Positions 6,991 through 13,617 of a stretch of 15,759 nucleotides of DNA are shown in pieces. A program made the position numbers and the translations under genes. Position 1 is the stretch's first letter; each line of letters begins with the position of its first letter. The stretch comes from Clostridia bacterium (GTDB taxonomy: Bacteria; Bacillota; DULZ01), in assembly GCA_012520135.1 (NCBI GenBank), contig JAAYOX010000036.1, positions 1 through 15,759 of the forward strand, read 5' to 3'. The notes beneath the pieces are model-generated. The model searched no databases, was not told the DNA's origin, and saw nothing but the letters and a program-made list of their open reading frames with translations.

Positions 6991-7016
6991 GTCCTCGTTT
7001 TTAGAATAGATAAAAT
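6989..7016 (+). promoter_or_regulatory. Candidate vegetative promoter for the Spo0B-like/obg genes
   Basis: TTGTCC (4 of 6 to TTGACA) lies 16 bases before TAAAAT (5 of 6 to TATAAT), placing transcription near 7023. The -35 overlaps the T-run of the preceding terminator. An alternative sigma-H-like pair, AGGAATT at 7035 and GAAG at 7056, lies downstream; its spacing fits but its -10 is imperfect. The 179-base gap holds no other clear signal. Confidence 0.35.
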
Positions 7017-7101
7017 AAGCTACCATATTAACCAAGGAATTCTATATTTTAAGGCGAAGTATCTTTTACAATGAATAGTAAAAGAGGAGAGGTTTCGGCA
7101 A

Positions 7102-7662
7102 GTGAATTTTGACGAGAAAGAGATAGTAAAGCTTTTGCGTCTTTTGAACCATGATTATTTGAATCACTTTCAGGTAATGTCCGGGTACCTTCAATTAGGA
7201 CGCTCTCAAGAGGCACTGGCTCATTTAAAGGAAATAGTCAATGTTTTTTCTTCCCGGCATAATTTATTGCGTTGGATTTGTCCGGCTACTGTGCTATTAG
7301 TGCTGTTATGGCAGCAAAGGTTTTTTGAGGATGAGAAAAAGCTGGTCGTTCAAAGTAATACGGATCTGCGGGGAATAGCCCTTTCTGAAGAGCAGTTAAA
7401 CAATCTATTGGATTCCTTGTTTAATACCCTATACCTTGCCGGCAATGAAGAAGCCGGAGACAGTTGGTTGCTAAAGGTGGAAGATGGGGGGCAAGAACAT
7501 ATTTTTGCAATTGAGTATCTTGGGGAAACACGACCGGAATGTGATTGGAGCAGAGTTCAATGCCAGGCGGAGGAAATGGGTTGCCGGCTGGAAAAAGGGG
7601 ATGACAATTGTTACCGGCGTTTAGTTTTGCCGAAAGGGATTTCCTGGTTGGTGGCGGAGTAA
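7102..7662 (+). CDS. Spo0B-like sporulation phosphotransferase (sensor-kinase SpoOB-type domain)
   Basis: Spo0B relays phosphate from Spo0F to Spo0A in the sporulation phosphorelay. The 186-residue product begins with a helical-hairpin histidine domain: LLNHDYLNHFQVMSGYLQLG (residues 12-31) matches the Spo0B pattern HDxxNxxQ, with His17 as the probable phospho-acceptor. The second half (about 60-180) would be the degenerate kinase-like dimer domain; I see no ATP-binding N, G1 or G2 boxes. The length fits Bacillus Spo0B (about 190). GTG 7102 is preceded by GGAGAGG (7086-7092) at 9 bases. It lies 68 bases upstream of obg, the same order as in Bacillus, which supports the call. Many Clostridia lack a phosphorelay, so it may instead partner a kinase directly or have another regulatory role. 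The name is reliable at domain level only. Confidence 0.78.
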   Translation: MNFDEKEIVKLLRLLNHDYLNHFQVMSGYLQLGRSQEALAHLKEIVNVFSSRHNLLRWICPATVLLVLLWQQRFFEDEKKLVVQSNTDLRGIALSEEQLNNLLDSLFNTLYLAGNEEAGDSWLLKVEDGGQEHIFAIEYLGETRPECDWSRVQCQAEEMGCRLEKGDDNCYRRLVLPKGISWLVAE

Positions 7663-7730
7663 AGGGACCCAAAAAGGGTGAAGCTAGGAAATAGCTGAAT
7701 CAATTTGAAAAGGTATAAGGTGATGAGGTA

Positions 7731-9029
7731 ATGTTTTACGATACAGCTAGGATTTACGTAAAGGCCGGTGACGGCGGCGACGGTGTGGTGTCTTTTCGCC
7801 GGGAAAAATATGTGCCCGAAGGGGGCCCTAACGGGGGAGACGGCGGCAGAGGAGGCAATATTGAGTTTATCGTAGATGAAGGGTTAAGGACCTTGGTGGA
7901 CTTCAAATACAAGAGACACTATAAAGCAGGCCGGGGACAACATGGTCAGGGTAAAAATATGCATGGCAAGAGCGGAGAAGACTTAATCTTACGAGTTCCT
8001 CCCGGTACCTTAATTAAGGATGCGGATACGGGGGAATTATTAGCTGATTTAACCGTGCCCGGGCAAAGAATCATTGCTGCCCGAGGAGGCCGTGGGGGCC
8101 GGGGAAACGCCAGATTTTTGAGCAATAAGCAAAGAGCACCCAGGATTGCGGAAAAGGGGGAACCTGGGGAGGAGAGATGGCTTCAGTTAGAGCTTAAGCT
8201 CCTGGCCGATGTCGGTTTATTAGGTTTTCCCAATGCAGGTAAGTCTACTTTAATTTCTCGGATTTCCGCAGCTAAACCGAAAATAGCTGATTATCCTTTT
8301 ACCACCCTTTCTCCCAACTTGGGAGTCGTCAGCGTAGAGGAGGGTAAAAGCTTTGTGGTGGCGGATATTCCGGGTCTCATTGAGGGCGCTCACCAGGGAG
8401 TAGGGTTGGGCCATGATTTCTTACGACATTTGGAGCGAACCAGGGTGTTAATTCATGTGATCGATTTGAGTAGCTTCGAGCAGGAGCCTATTGATGCCTT
8501 TCGGATCATCAACCGGGAGTTGGAACTCTACAGCCCCGAGTTGAGCAAAAAACCCCAGGTGGTAGCCGCCAATAAAATCGATGTTCCCGAGGCTAAAGAA
8601 AGATTGGCATCTTTAATTGAAGCTTTAGATCCTAATATCCCTGTTTTCCCCATCTCGGCAGTTACCGGGGAAGGGGTTACGGATTTACTATACAAAGTGC
8701 AAGCTATGTTAGAAGAAATAGGTCCGGTAGAACCGGAGACCGTTCCGGAAACTGCCTGGAAAGAGACCCGCTATGATCCGGAAAAAGAGCCTTTTACCGT
8801 TACACCGGAAGACGGTATTTATATCGTTACGGGCAAGGAAGTGGAGAGACAGGTGGCCATGACTGACATGGCCAATGAAGAAGCTGTACGCCGGCTGGCC
8901 AGGATCTTGCGCAAAATGGGTGTCGATGATGCTTTAAGGGAAGCCGGGGCCAGAGACGGTGATGAAGTGAGGATCGGGGATCTGATCTTCGACTTTGTTG
9001 AGTCGAGGGCCTCTGAAGCCCACGATTAA
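7731..9029 (+). CDS. obg: GTPase Obg (CgtA), 50S ribosome assembly
   Basis: Obg is an essential GTPase that binds the 50S subunit and links ribosome maturation to growth, stress and, in Bacillus, sporulation. The 432 residues comprise the glycine-rich Obg fold (about 1-158, with many GGDGG and GGRGG turns), the G domain with G1 GFPNAGKS (165-172), switch I TTLSPNLG, G3 DIPG (212-215), G4 NKID (281-284) and G5 SAVTG (309-313), and a C-terminal OCT domain (about 345-425). The OCT domain is found mainly in Gram-positive relatives. An AAGGTGATGAGG-like purine stretch (7718-7728) precedes ATG 7731. It is probably cotranscribed with the Spo0B-like gene. A promoter lies between it and yhbY, so obg may be transcribed apart from the next run. 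Confidence 0.98.
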   Translation: MFYDTARIYVKAGDGGDGVVSFRREKYVPEGGPNGGDGGRGGNIEFIVDEGLRTLVDFKYKRHYKAGRGQHGQGKNMHGKSGEDLILRVPPGTLIKDADTGELLADLTVPGQRIIAARGGRGGRGNARFLSNKQRAPRIAEKGEPGEERWLQLELKLLADVGLLGFPNAGKSTLISRISAAKPKIADYPFTTLSPNLGVVSVEEGKSFVVADIPGLIEGAHQGVGLGHDFLRHLERTRVLIHVIDLSSFEQEPIDAFRIINRELELYSPELSKKPQVVAANKIDVPEAKERLASLIEALDPNIPVFPISAVTGEGVTDLLYKVQAMLEEIGPVEPETVPETAWKETRYDPEKEPFTVTPEDGIYIVTGKEVERQVAMTDMANEEAVRRLARILRKMGVDDALREAGARDGDEVRIGDLIFDFVESRASEAHD

Positions 9030-9040
9030 CACCGATTAAC
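9023..9040 (+). repeat. Short tandem repeat at the obg stop codon
   Basis: CGATTAAC occurs at 9023-9030 and again at 9033-9040, a 10-base period. The first copy contains the obg stop codon. It looks like a local duplication and no function is evident. Confidence 0.4.
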
Positions 9041-9123
9041 AATATGTAGCTTGTCAGGGGGCTGGGGATTTTTTTGACAGACAGCCGGCATGATTTTGAA
9101 TATGGATGACCGGCGACAGGTGA

Positions 9124-9152
9124 CTGACGATCGGGAGAAGATGTGCTATAAT
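9124..9152 (+). promoter_or_regulatory. Sigma-A promoter with extended -10, upstream of yhbY
   Basis: TATAAT (9147-9152) is perfect and is preceded by TGC, an extended -10. CTGACG (9124-9129, 4 of 6) sits at exactly 17 bases. Transcription would start near 9159, about 32 bases before the yhbY TTG. The rest of the 161-base gap holds a perfect TTGACA at 9074-9079 without a good -10, and no convincing obg terminator. Confidence 0.72.
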
Positions 9153-9190
9153 AATTTAACATTATATTTTTAGGAGGTGCAGACTAACCT

Positions 9191-9496
9191 TTGGTTAGTA
9201 AGCCAGAATTGACCGGAAAACAGAGAAGATTTTTGCGGGCTTTGGGGACCGGAGTGGATCCCATTATTCAGATCGGCAAAGCGGGTATAGGAGAAAATAC
9301 TTTGAAGCAAATCGACGAGGCTTTGGAAGCAAGAGAATTGATCAAAATAAGAGTTTTGCATAATCATGACGACGAGCCAAAAAACACAGCAAAAATACTG
9401 GCAGAAAAAGTTAATGCGGAACTGGTACAGGTGATAGGACGAAACGTACTGCTCTACCGTCCGTCTGAGAAAAAGTCAGTTATCGAATTGCCATAA
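9191..9496 (+). CDS. yhbY: YhbY/CRS1-domain RNA-binding protein
   Basis: This is a small KH-like RNA-binding protein associated with pre-50S ribosomes. All 101 residues form one CRM domain, the usual length (about 95-105): GKQRRFLRALG at 9-19, the RNA-binding GxxG-like turn GKAGI at 29-33, and the final strand GRNVLLYRP at 83-91. Its place after obg is typical of Firmicutes. The start is TTG, chosen because TAGGAGGTG (9171-9179) lies 11 bases upstream and because residue 1 fits the family start. proB begins about 11 bases after its stop, so the two are likely coupled. Confidence 0.95.
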   Translation: MVSKPELTGKQRRFLRALGTGVDPIIQIGKAGIGENTLKQIDEALEARELIKIRVLHNHDDEPKNTAKILAEKVNAELVQVIGRNVLLYRPSEKKSVIELP

Positions 9497-9502
9497 GGGT
9501 GA
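9495..9502 (+). promoter_or_regulatory. Ribosome binding site favouring GTG 9508 for proB
   Basis: AAGGGTGA overlaps the yhbY stop and lies 5 bases before GTG 9508. The in-frame GTG at 9499 falls within this site and has no purine-rich sequence of its own upstream, so 9508 is preferred. Confidence 0.55.
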
Positions 9503-9507
9503 CAGAT

Positions 9508-10659
9508 GTGGAGAGAAAAACTGGGTTTACATGGACACCGGAGTTGATAGTTGTCAAAGTAGGAACCAGCACCTTAACCCATAGCACCGGCAAGTTAGAT
9601 TTAAGACAAATGGAAAAACTGGTGCGGGATTTGGCCGACTTGGCCAATCAGGGAAAAAAACCGGTGTTGGTTTCTTCGGGGGCGGTAGGGGCCGGATTGG
9701 GGAGACTGGGTTTCACCAAAAGGCCCCGTACCTTGAGGGAGAAACAAGCAATCGCCGCCGTAGGTCAGGGCATTTTATTGCAGATGTACGAAAAACTCTT
9801 TGCTGAATATGGTCGGGTAGTAGCTCAAGTCTTGTTGACAAGAGATGATTTTTCCGATCGGAGAAGATACTTAAACGTGAGTCATACCTTTTCCCAATTA
9901 CTGGAATATGATGTAATTCCTATTATCAATGAGAACGATACCACCGCAGTAGAAGAACTGAAATTCGGTGATAATGATAGCTTGGCGGCTTTGGTCGCCG
10001 GGGCCTTAGATGCGGATCTGCTCATTATTTTATCCGATATTGACGGATTATATAGTGACAACCCTAAATTAAATCCCCAGGCGGAAAGAATAGGTATTGT
10101 CAAAGAGATTACTCCTGAAATAGAAGCCTTAGCGGGAGGAGCCGGTTCGACACTGGGAACCGGAGGGATGAGTGCCAAGATCCAGGCAGCCAAAATATGC
10201 ACAAATTCCGGAATCCCCATGGTCATTGCCAATGGCAGTGAGGAAGGTGTCTTGCACAGGATAGTGGATGGTCATGAAGTGGGTACCACCTTTTTGCCCC
10301 AGGAGAATAAACTCCGGGGCAAAAAGAAATGGATTGCTTACGGTTCCGCTATCCAGGGCAAAGTGGTCATCGACAGGGGAGCTGCCAAGGCTTTGTTGTC
10401 AGAAGGTAAAAGCTTGCTGCCCATCGGGATTATTCAGGTGTCAGGGAACTATGATGCGGGAGCGGTGGTCAGTGTTTTTGACCCGGACGGCCAGGAATTG
10501 GCAAGGGGCATTACTAATTATAGTGCCGCGGAATTGGATTTGATCAAAGGGAAAAAATCAGGGGAAATAGAGGATATTTTAGGCCAAAAGGACTATGATG
10601 AAGCCATTCATAGGGACAATATGGCCTTGTGGGAAAATGGCGGCAGTGAAAGGAGTTAG
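9508..10659 (+). CDS. proB: Glutamate 5-kinase with C-terminal PUA domain
   Basis: This enzyme catalyses the first step of proline synthesis: glutamate + ATP -> gamma-glutamyl phosphate. Counted from GTG 9508 (383 residues), the amino-acid kinase domain covers about 10-255: VVKVGTSTLT with Lys17, SSGAVGAG (56-63), NENDTTA (141-147), FGDND (153-157), and LSDIDGLY followed by the GTGGM loop (217-221). A PUA domain fills about 272-365, as in the long E. coli-type enzyme, where this half is linked to proline feedback control and RNA-like folds. A GTG at 9499 would add three residues but has no binding site. proA follows after 3 bases, so the product can pass directly between the two enzymes. Confidence 0.98.
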   Translation: MERKTGFTWTPELIVVKVGTSTLTHSTGKLDLRQMEKLVRDLADLANQGKKPVLVSSGAVGAGLGRLGFTKRPRTLREKQAIAAVGQGILLQMYEKLFAEYGRVVAQVLLTRDDFSDRRRYLNVSHTFSQLLEYDVIPIINENDTTAVEELKFGDNDSLAALVAGALDADLLIILSDIDGLYSDNPKLNPQAERIGIVKEITPEIEALAGGAGSTLGTGGMSAKIQAAKICTNSGIPMVIANGSEEGVLHRIVDGHEVGTTFLPQENKLRGKKKWIAYGSAIQGKVVIDRGAAKALLSEGKSLLPIGIIQVSGNYDAGAVVSVFDPDGQELARGITNYSAAELDLIKGKKSGEIEDILGQKDYDEAIHRDNMALWENGGSERS

Positions 10660-10662
10660 ATT

Positions 10663-11916
10663 ATGCTGCAAGCACAACTTTTGGAACAAGGAAGGAATGC
10701 CCGGCGGGCGGCACGGGAAGTGGCTGTTTTATCCAGCAAGGATAAGAATAAGGCCTTGGAGACAATGGCTGCAAGTCTACTCAAGAAACAGCAGCAAATT
10801 ATTGAGGCTAACCAAATAGATATGAAAGCCGGTAGGGAGAAAGGTTTATCCCAAGCTTTGCTGGACCGGCTTCTGTTAACGGAAAACAGGATTGCCGATA
10901 TGGCCCAAGGATTAAAAGAAGTGGCGGCACTGGCGGATCCTGTAGGGGAGATCACGGAAATGGTGACCCGGCCTAATGGGCTGCAAGTGGGACGGATGAG
11001 GGTGCCTCTGGGGGTGGTGGGTATCATCTATGAGGCACGCCCCAATGTAACAGTTGATGCTACAGGGCTCTGCCTAAAAGCCGGGAACGCGGTGCTCTTG
11101 CGGGGTGGTTCGGAAGCATTTCATACTAACCAAGTTTTAGTGAGCATTCTCAAAAACACCCTGGAGGAAACCGGGCTGCCTGAGGCGGCAGTACAATTGG
11201 TTAATACTACCGATCGGGAAGCAGTAGATATTATGCTGAAAATGCACCAGTACCTGGATGTATTGATTCCCCGGGGAGGAGCCGGTCTCATCCGGCGGGT
11301 AGTAGAAAATGCTACGGTACCGGTGATTGAAACGGGTACAGGCAATTGTCATGGTTATGTGGATCAAGCTGCAGACCTGGACAAAGGGATTGAGATAGTT
11401 GTCAATGCTAAATGTCAACGTCCAGGTGTCTGCAATGCTTTGGAGACTCTACTGGTACATGAGGATGTTGCGGAAGCACTGCTGCCCCGGATTGGGGAAA
11501 GGCTAACGGAGGCCGGAGTTGAGCTTAGAGGTTGTCCTGTAACTACAAAATTGATTCCCAATGCTAAGCCGGCTACCGAGGAAGATTGGAGCACAGAGTA
11601 TCTTGACTTAATCTTGGCAATCAAAGTAGTTGCTTCCTATGAGGAAGCGATAGAACATATTCACCGGTATAGTTCCGGCCACTCTGAGGTAATCATTACG
11701 GAAGACTACGCCAAGGCTCATGATTTTCTGAAAAGGATTGATGGAGCGGCAGTGTATGTCAATGCATCCACCCGGTTCACCGATGGCAATCAGTTTGGCT
11801 TCGGAGCGGAAATAGGGATCAGCACCCAAAAGCTCCATGCCCGGGGACCCATGGGATTAAGAGAATTGACAACTTATAAGTTTGTTGTTTTAGGAAACGG
11901 CCAGATCAGAGAGTAG
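10663..11916 (+). CDS. proA: Gamma-glutamyl phosphate reductase (glutamate-5-semialdehyde dehydrogenase)
   Basis: This enzyme reduces gamma-glutamyl phosphate with NADPH to glutamate-5-semialdehyde, the second proline step. The 417 residues match the family length. Visible marks are the cofactor-binding region VPLGVVGIIYEARPNVT (114-130), LRGGSEA (146-152), ETGTGNCHGYVD (223-234) and the catalytic Cys257 in CQRPGVCNALETLLVH; the C-terminus has GFGAEIGISTQKLHARGPMG. AAAGGAG (10649-10655) precedes ATG 10663 by 7 bases and overlaps the end of proB. No proC is present in the window. Confidence 0.98.
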   Translation: MLQAQLLEQGRNARRAAREVAVLSSKDKNKALETMAASLLKKQQQIIEANQIDMKAGREKGLSQALLDRLLLTENRIADMAQGLKEVAALADPVGEITEMVTRPNGLQVGRMRVPLGVVGIIYEARPNVTVDATGLCLKAGNAVLLRGGSEAFHTNQVLVSILKNTLEETGLPEAAVQLVNTTDREAVDIMLKMHQYLDVLIPRGGAGLIRRVVENATVPVIETGTGNCHGYVDQAADLDKGIEIVVNAKCQRPGVCNALETLLVHEDVAEALLPRIGERLTEAGVELRGCPVTTKLIPNAKPATEEDWSTEYLDLILAIKVVASYEEAIEHIHRYSSGHSEVIITEDYAKAHDFLKRIDGAAVYVNASTRFTDGNQFGFGAEIGISTQKLHARGPMGLRELTTYKFVVLGNGQIRE

Positions 11917-11940
11917 TCACGCCGTTGCATAACCGACGGA

Positions 11941-12618
11941 ATGGGGATGAGCATGACTATTGAGCAGAGCGGCAATAAGGAGTCCCTGGGAAGAAAGATA
12001 GGGATCATGGGAGGAACCTTTGATCCCATTCACTTTGGGCATTTGGTTACTGCTGAGGCTGCCTTGGCCTCCTTCGATTTGGATCAAGTGGTATTCGTTC
12101 CTTCGGGGAAACCGCCTCACAAAAAGGATTACCACGTGACCGATGCCGAGGCACGCTACTTGATGACTATTATGGCAGTAGCGACTAATGCCCATTTTCG
12201 GGTTTCGAGGATGGAAATTGATCGGAAGGGTTATTCCTATGCCATCGACACCGTAAAAGGTTTCAAAGAACTCTACGGACAAGATACGGAATTATTTTTT
12301 ATTACCGGTGCAGACGCTATTTTGGAAATATTAACCTGGAAAAAAGTAGAACGACTACTGGGGTTATGTCAATTTATCGCGGCTACCAGGCCGGGATTTG
12401 ACCTGCAGGCTTTAGATCAGGTGCTTACCAAATTACCTGCCCTTCGGGGTAGACTTCATTTCTTGGAGGTGCCTGCTTTAGCTATTTCATCGTCGGATAT
12501 CCGCCGGCGGGTATCCGAGGGCAGACCGATTAAGTATTTACTGCCGGAAACAGTGGAACATTATATTTATAAAACAGGCCTTTACCAAGACCGAAATGAG
12601 ACTGGGGAGGAACGATGA
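11941..12618 (+). CDS. nadD: Nicotinate-nucleotide adenylyltransferase
   Basis: NadD makes nicotinate adenine dinucleotide from NaMN and ATP, the step before NAD synthetase. The nucleotidyltransferase signature GGTFDPIHFGH spans residues 24-34, with HxGH at 31-34; ISSSDIRRR (182-190) is the C-terminal phosphate-binding motif. The family normally starts just before KIGIMGGTFDP, so the first 18 residues are extra. In-frame ATGs at 11941, 11947 and 11953 are all possible and the binding site is weak (GGGGATGA overlaps them), so the exact start is uncertain. It overlaps yqeK by ATGA, as this pair does in many Firmicutes. Confidence 0.96.
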   Translation: MGMSMTIEQSGNKESLGRKIGIMGGTFDPIHFGHLVTAEAALASFDLDQVVFVPSGKPPHKKDYHVTDAEARYLMTIMAVATNAHFRVSRMEIDRKGYSYAIDTVKGFKELYGQDTELFFITGADAILEILTWKKVERLLGLCQFIAATRPGFDLQALDQVLTKLPALRGRLHFLEVPALAISSSDIRRRVSEGRPIKYLLPETVEHYIYKTGLYQDRNETGEER

Positions 12619-13196
12619 ATTCTTTTAGTCATTATCATGGAAAACTAGCGCAAAAGTTGACCCCAAAAAGATACCAGCATTCTGTAGCAGTTGCCGAAAC
12701 ATCATTGGCTTTGGCCAAAATCCACAATATCCATTCAGGTCTTGCATATTTGGCAGGATTGTTGCATGATTATGCCAGAGATTTACCGGATCCTATTTTA
12801 GCAGAATTAGCAAAAAGAGCCGGGATCCCGTCTGATCCTATCTTAGACGCATTGCCGGAATTATGGCATGGCAGTGTAGGTGCCTTTTTAGTGCAAAAAG
12901 AGCTGGGTTTGAAGCATCCTGCGCTGCTCCAGGCTATTAACAATCATATTTTGGGACATCCTCAAATGACTGAGCTGGATAAGATCGTCTTTTTAGCGGA
13001 TATGATTGAACCAAGCAGAGATTTTCCGGCGGTAGACCAGATTAGAGAAAAGGCATTTCAGGATTTAAATGAGGCCATGATTTTAGCCTTTGAACAGTCA
13101 ATTTATTATTTATTAGACAAAAAGCAATTGATTCATCCTTTGGTGATTGAAGCCAGAAATAAAATGATATTGGATGCAAGGCTTGAAGGGAGATGA
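12615..13196 (+). CDS. yqeK: YqeK, HD-domain bis(5'-nucleosyl)-tetraphosphatase (symmetrical)
   Basis: YqeK hydrolyses Ap4A to two ADP, removing a stress nucleotide made by aminoacyl-tRNA synthetases. The 193-residue HD fold carries metal ligands H22 (YQHSVAV), H51-D52 (LLHDYARD), H85 (WHGSVGA), H111 (NNHILGH) and D129 (FLADMIEPSR), the full set of the family. Its ATG overlaps the nadD stop (ATGA), and GGGGAGG (12604-12610) lies 4 bases upstream, so translation is probably coupled to nadD. The biochemical role rests on published work on Gram-positive YqeK enzymes, not on anything specific here. Confidence 0.96.
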   Translation: MNSFSHYHGKLAQKLTPKRYQHSVAVAETSLALAKIHNIHSGLAYLAGLLHDYARDLPDPILAELAKRAGIPSDPILDALPELWHGSVGAFLVQKELGLKHPALLQAINNHILGHPQMTELDKIVFLADMIEPSRDFPAVDQIREKAFQDLNEAMILAFEQSIYYLLDKKQLIHPLVIEARNKMILDARLEGR

Positions 13197-13202
13197 GCTT
13201 TA

Positions 13203-13550
13203 TTGCTGGATACTAACGTTGTGCTGGAGGCTTGTGTGGAGGCCCTGGTGGAAAAGAAGGGTTCGGAGATTATCGTATTGGATGTTCGTGGTCTTACCCT
13301 TATAGCCGATTATTTTGTAATTGCCACCGGTAAATCCGTCACTCAGCTTCAGGCATTGGCCCGGCACGTGGAAGAAAAGATGGAAGAAAGGGACATCAAA
13401 CCTCTCCGGGTGGAGGGATTTAGGGAAGCCCAATGGATCCTGTTGGACTACGGACAAGTTGTGGTCCATCTTTTCTTGCCGGAACAAAGAGAATTCTATA
13501 ATCTGGAACGATTATGGGGAGATGCCACCGTCATTACTGAGATCCCTTAG
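13203..13550 (+). CDS. rsfS: Ribosomal silencing factor RsfS (Iojap family)
   Basis: RsfS binds L14 (uL14) on the 50S subunit and blocks joining to 30S in starvation or stationary phase. The 115 residues are one Iojap domain: IIVLDVRGLTLIADYFVIATG (about 23-43), RVEGFREAQWILLDYG (69-84) and VVVHLF followed by the EFYNLERLWGDA ending, all diagnostic. It starts at TTG 13203, with AAGGGAG (13186-13192) 10 bases upstream, and lies 6 bases after the yqeK stop. The order nadD-yqeK-rsfS is conserved in Firmicutes; the LytR-CpsA-Psr gene sometimes placed between yqeK and rsfS is absent here. Confidence 0.97.
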   Translation: MLDTNVVLEACVEALVEKKGSEIIVLDVRGLTLIADYFVIATGKSVTQLQALARHVEEKMEERDIKPLRVEGFREAQWILLDYGQVVVHLFLPEQREFYNLERLWGDATVITEIP

Positions 13551-13617
13551 CCTTTATGATAGATGGTTTAACTGAGGTTTGGTTTGGCAAGAGTAGCATT
13601 TAAAGGGGAGTGAAAAC

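Noticed and set aside
7035..7060. Possible sigma-H promoter (AGGAATT and GAAG) before the Spo0B-like gene
   Set aside because: The spacing fits, but the -10 core is GAAG rather than GAAT and the 5' purine is missing. The vegetative candidate upstream is equally good, so I do not call it.
10268..10819. Plus-strand frames of 91 and 74 codons overlapping proB and proA
   Set aside because: Out-of-frame reads of strongly conserved enzymes, with no motifs of their own.
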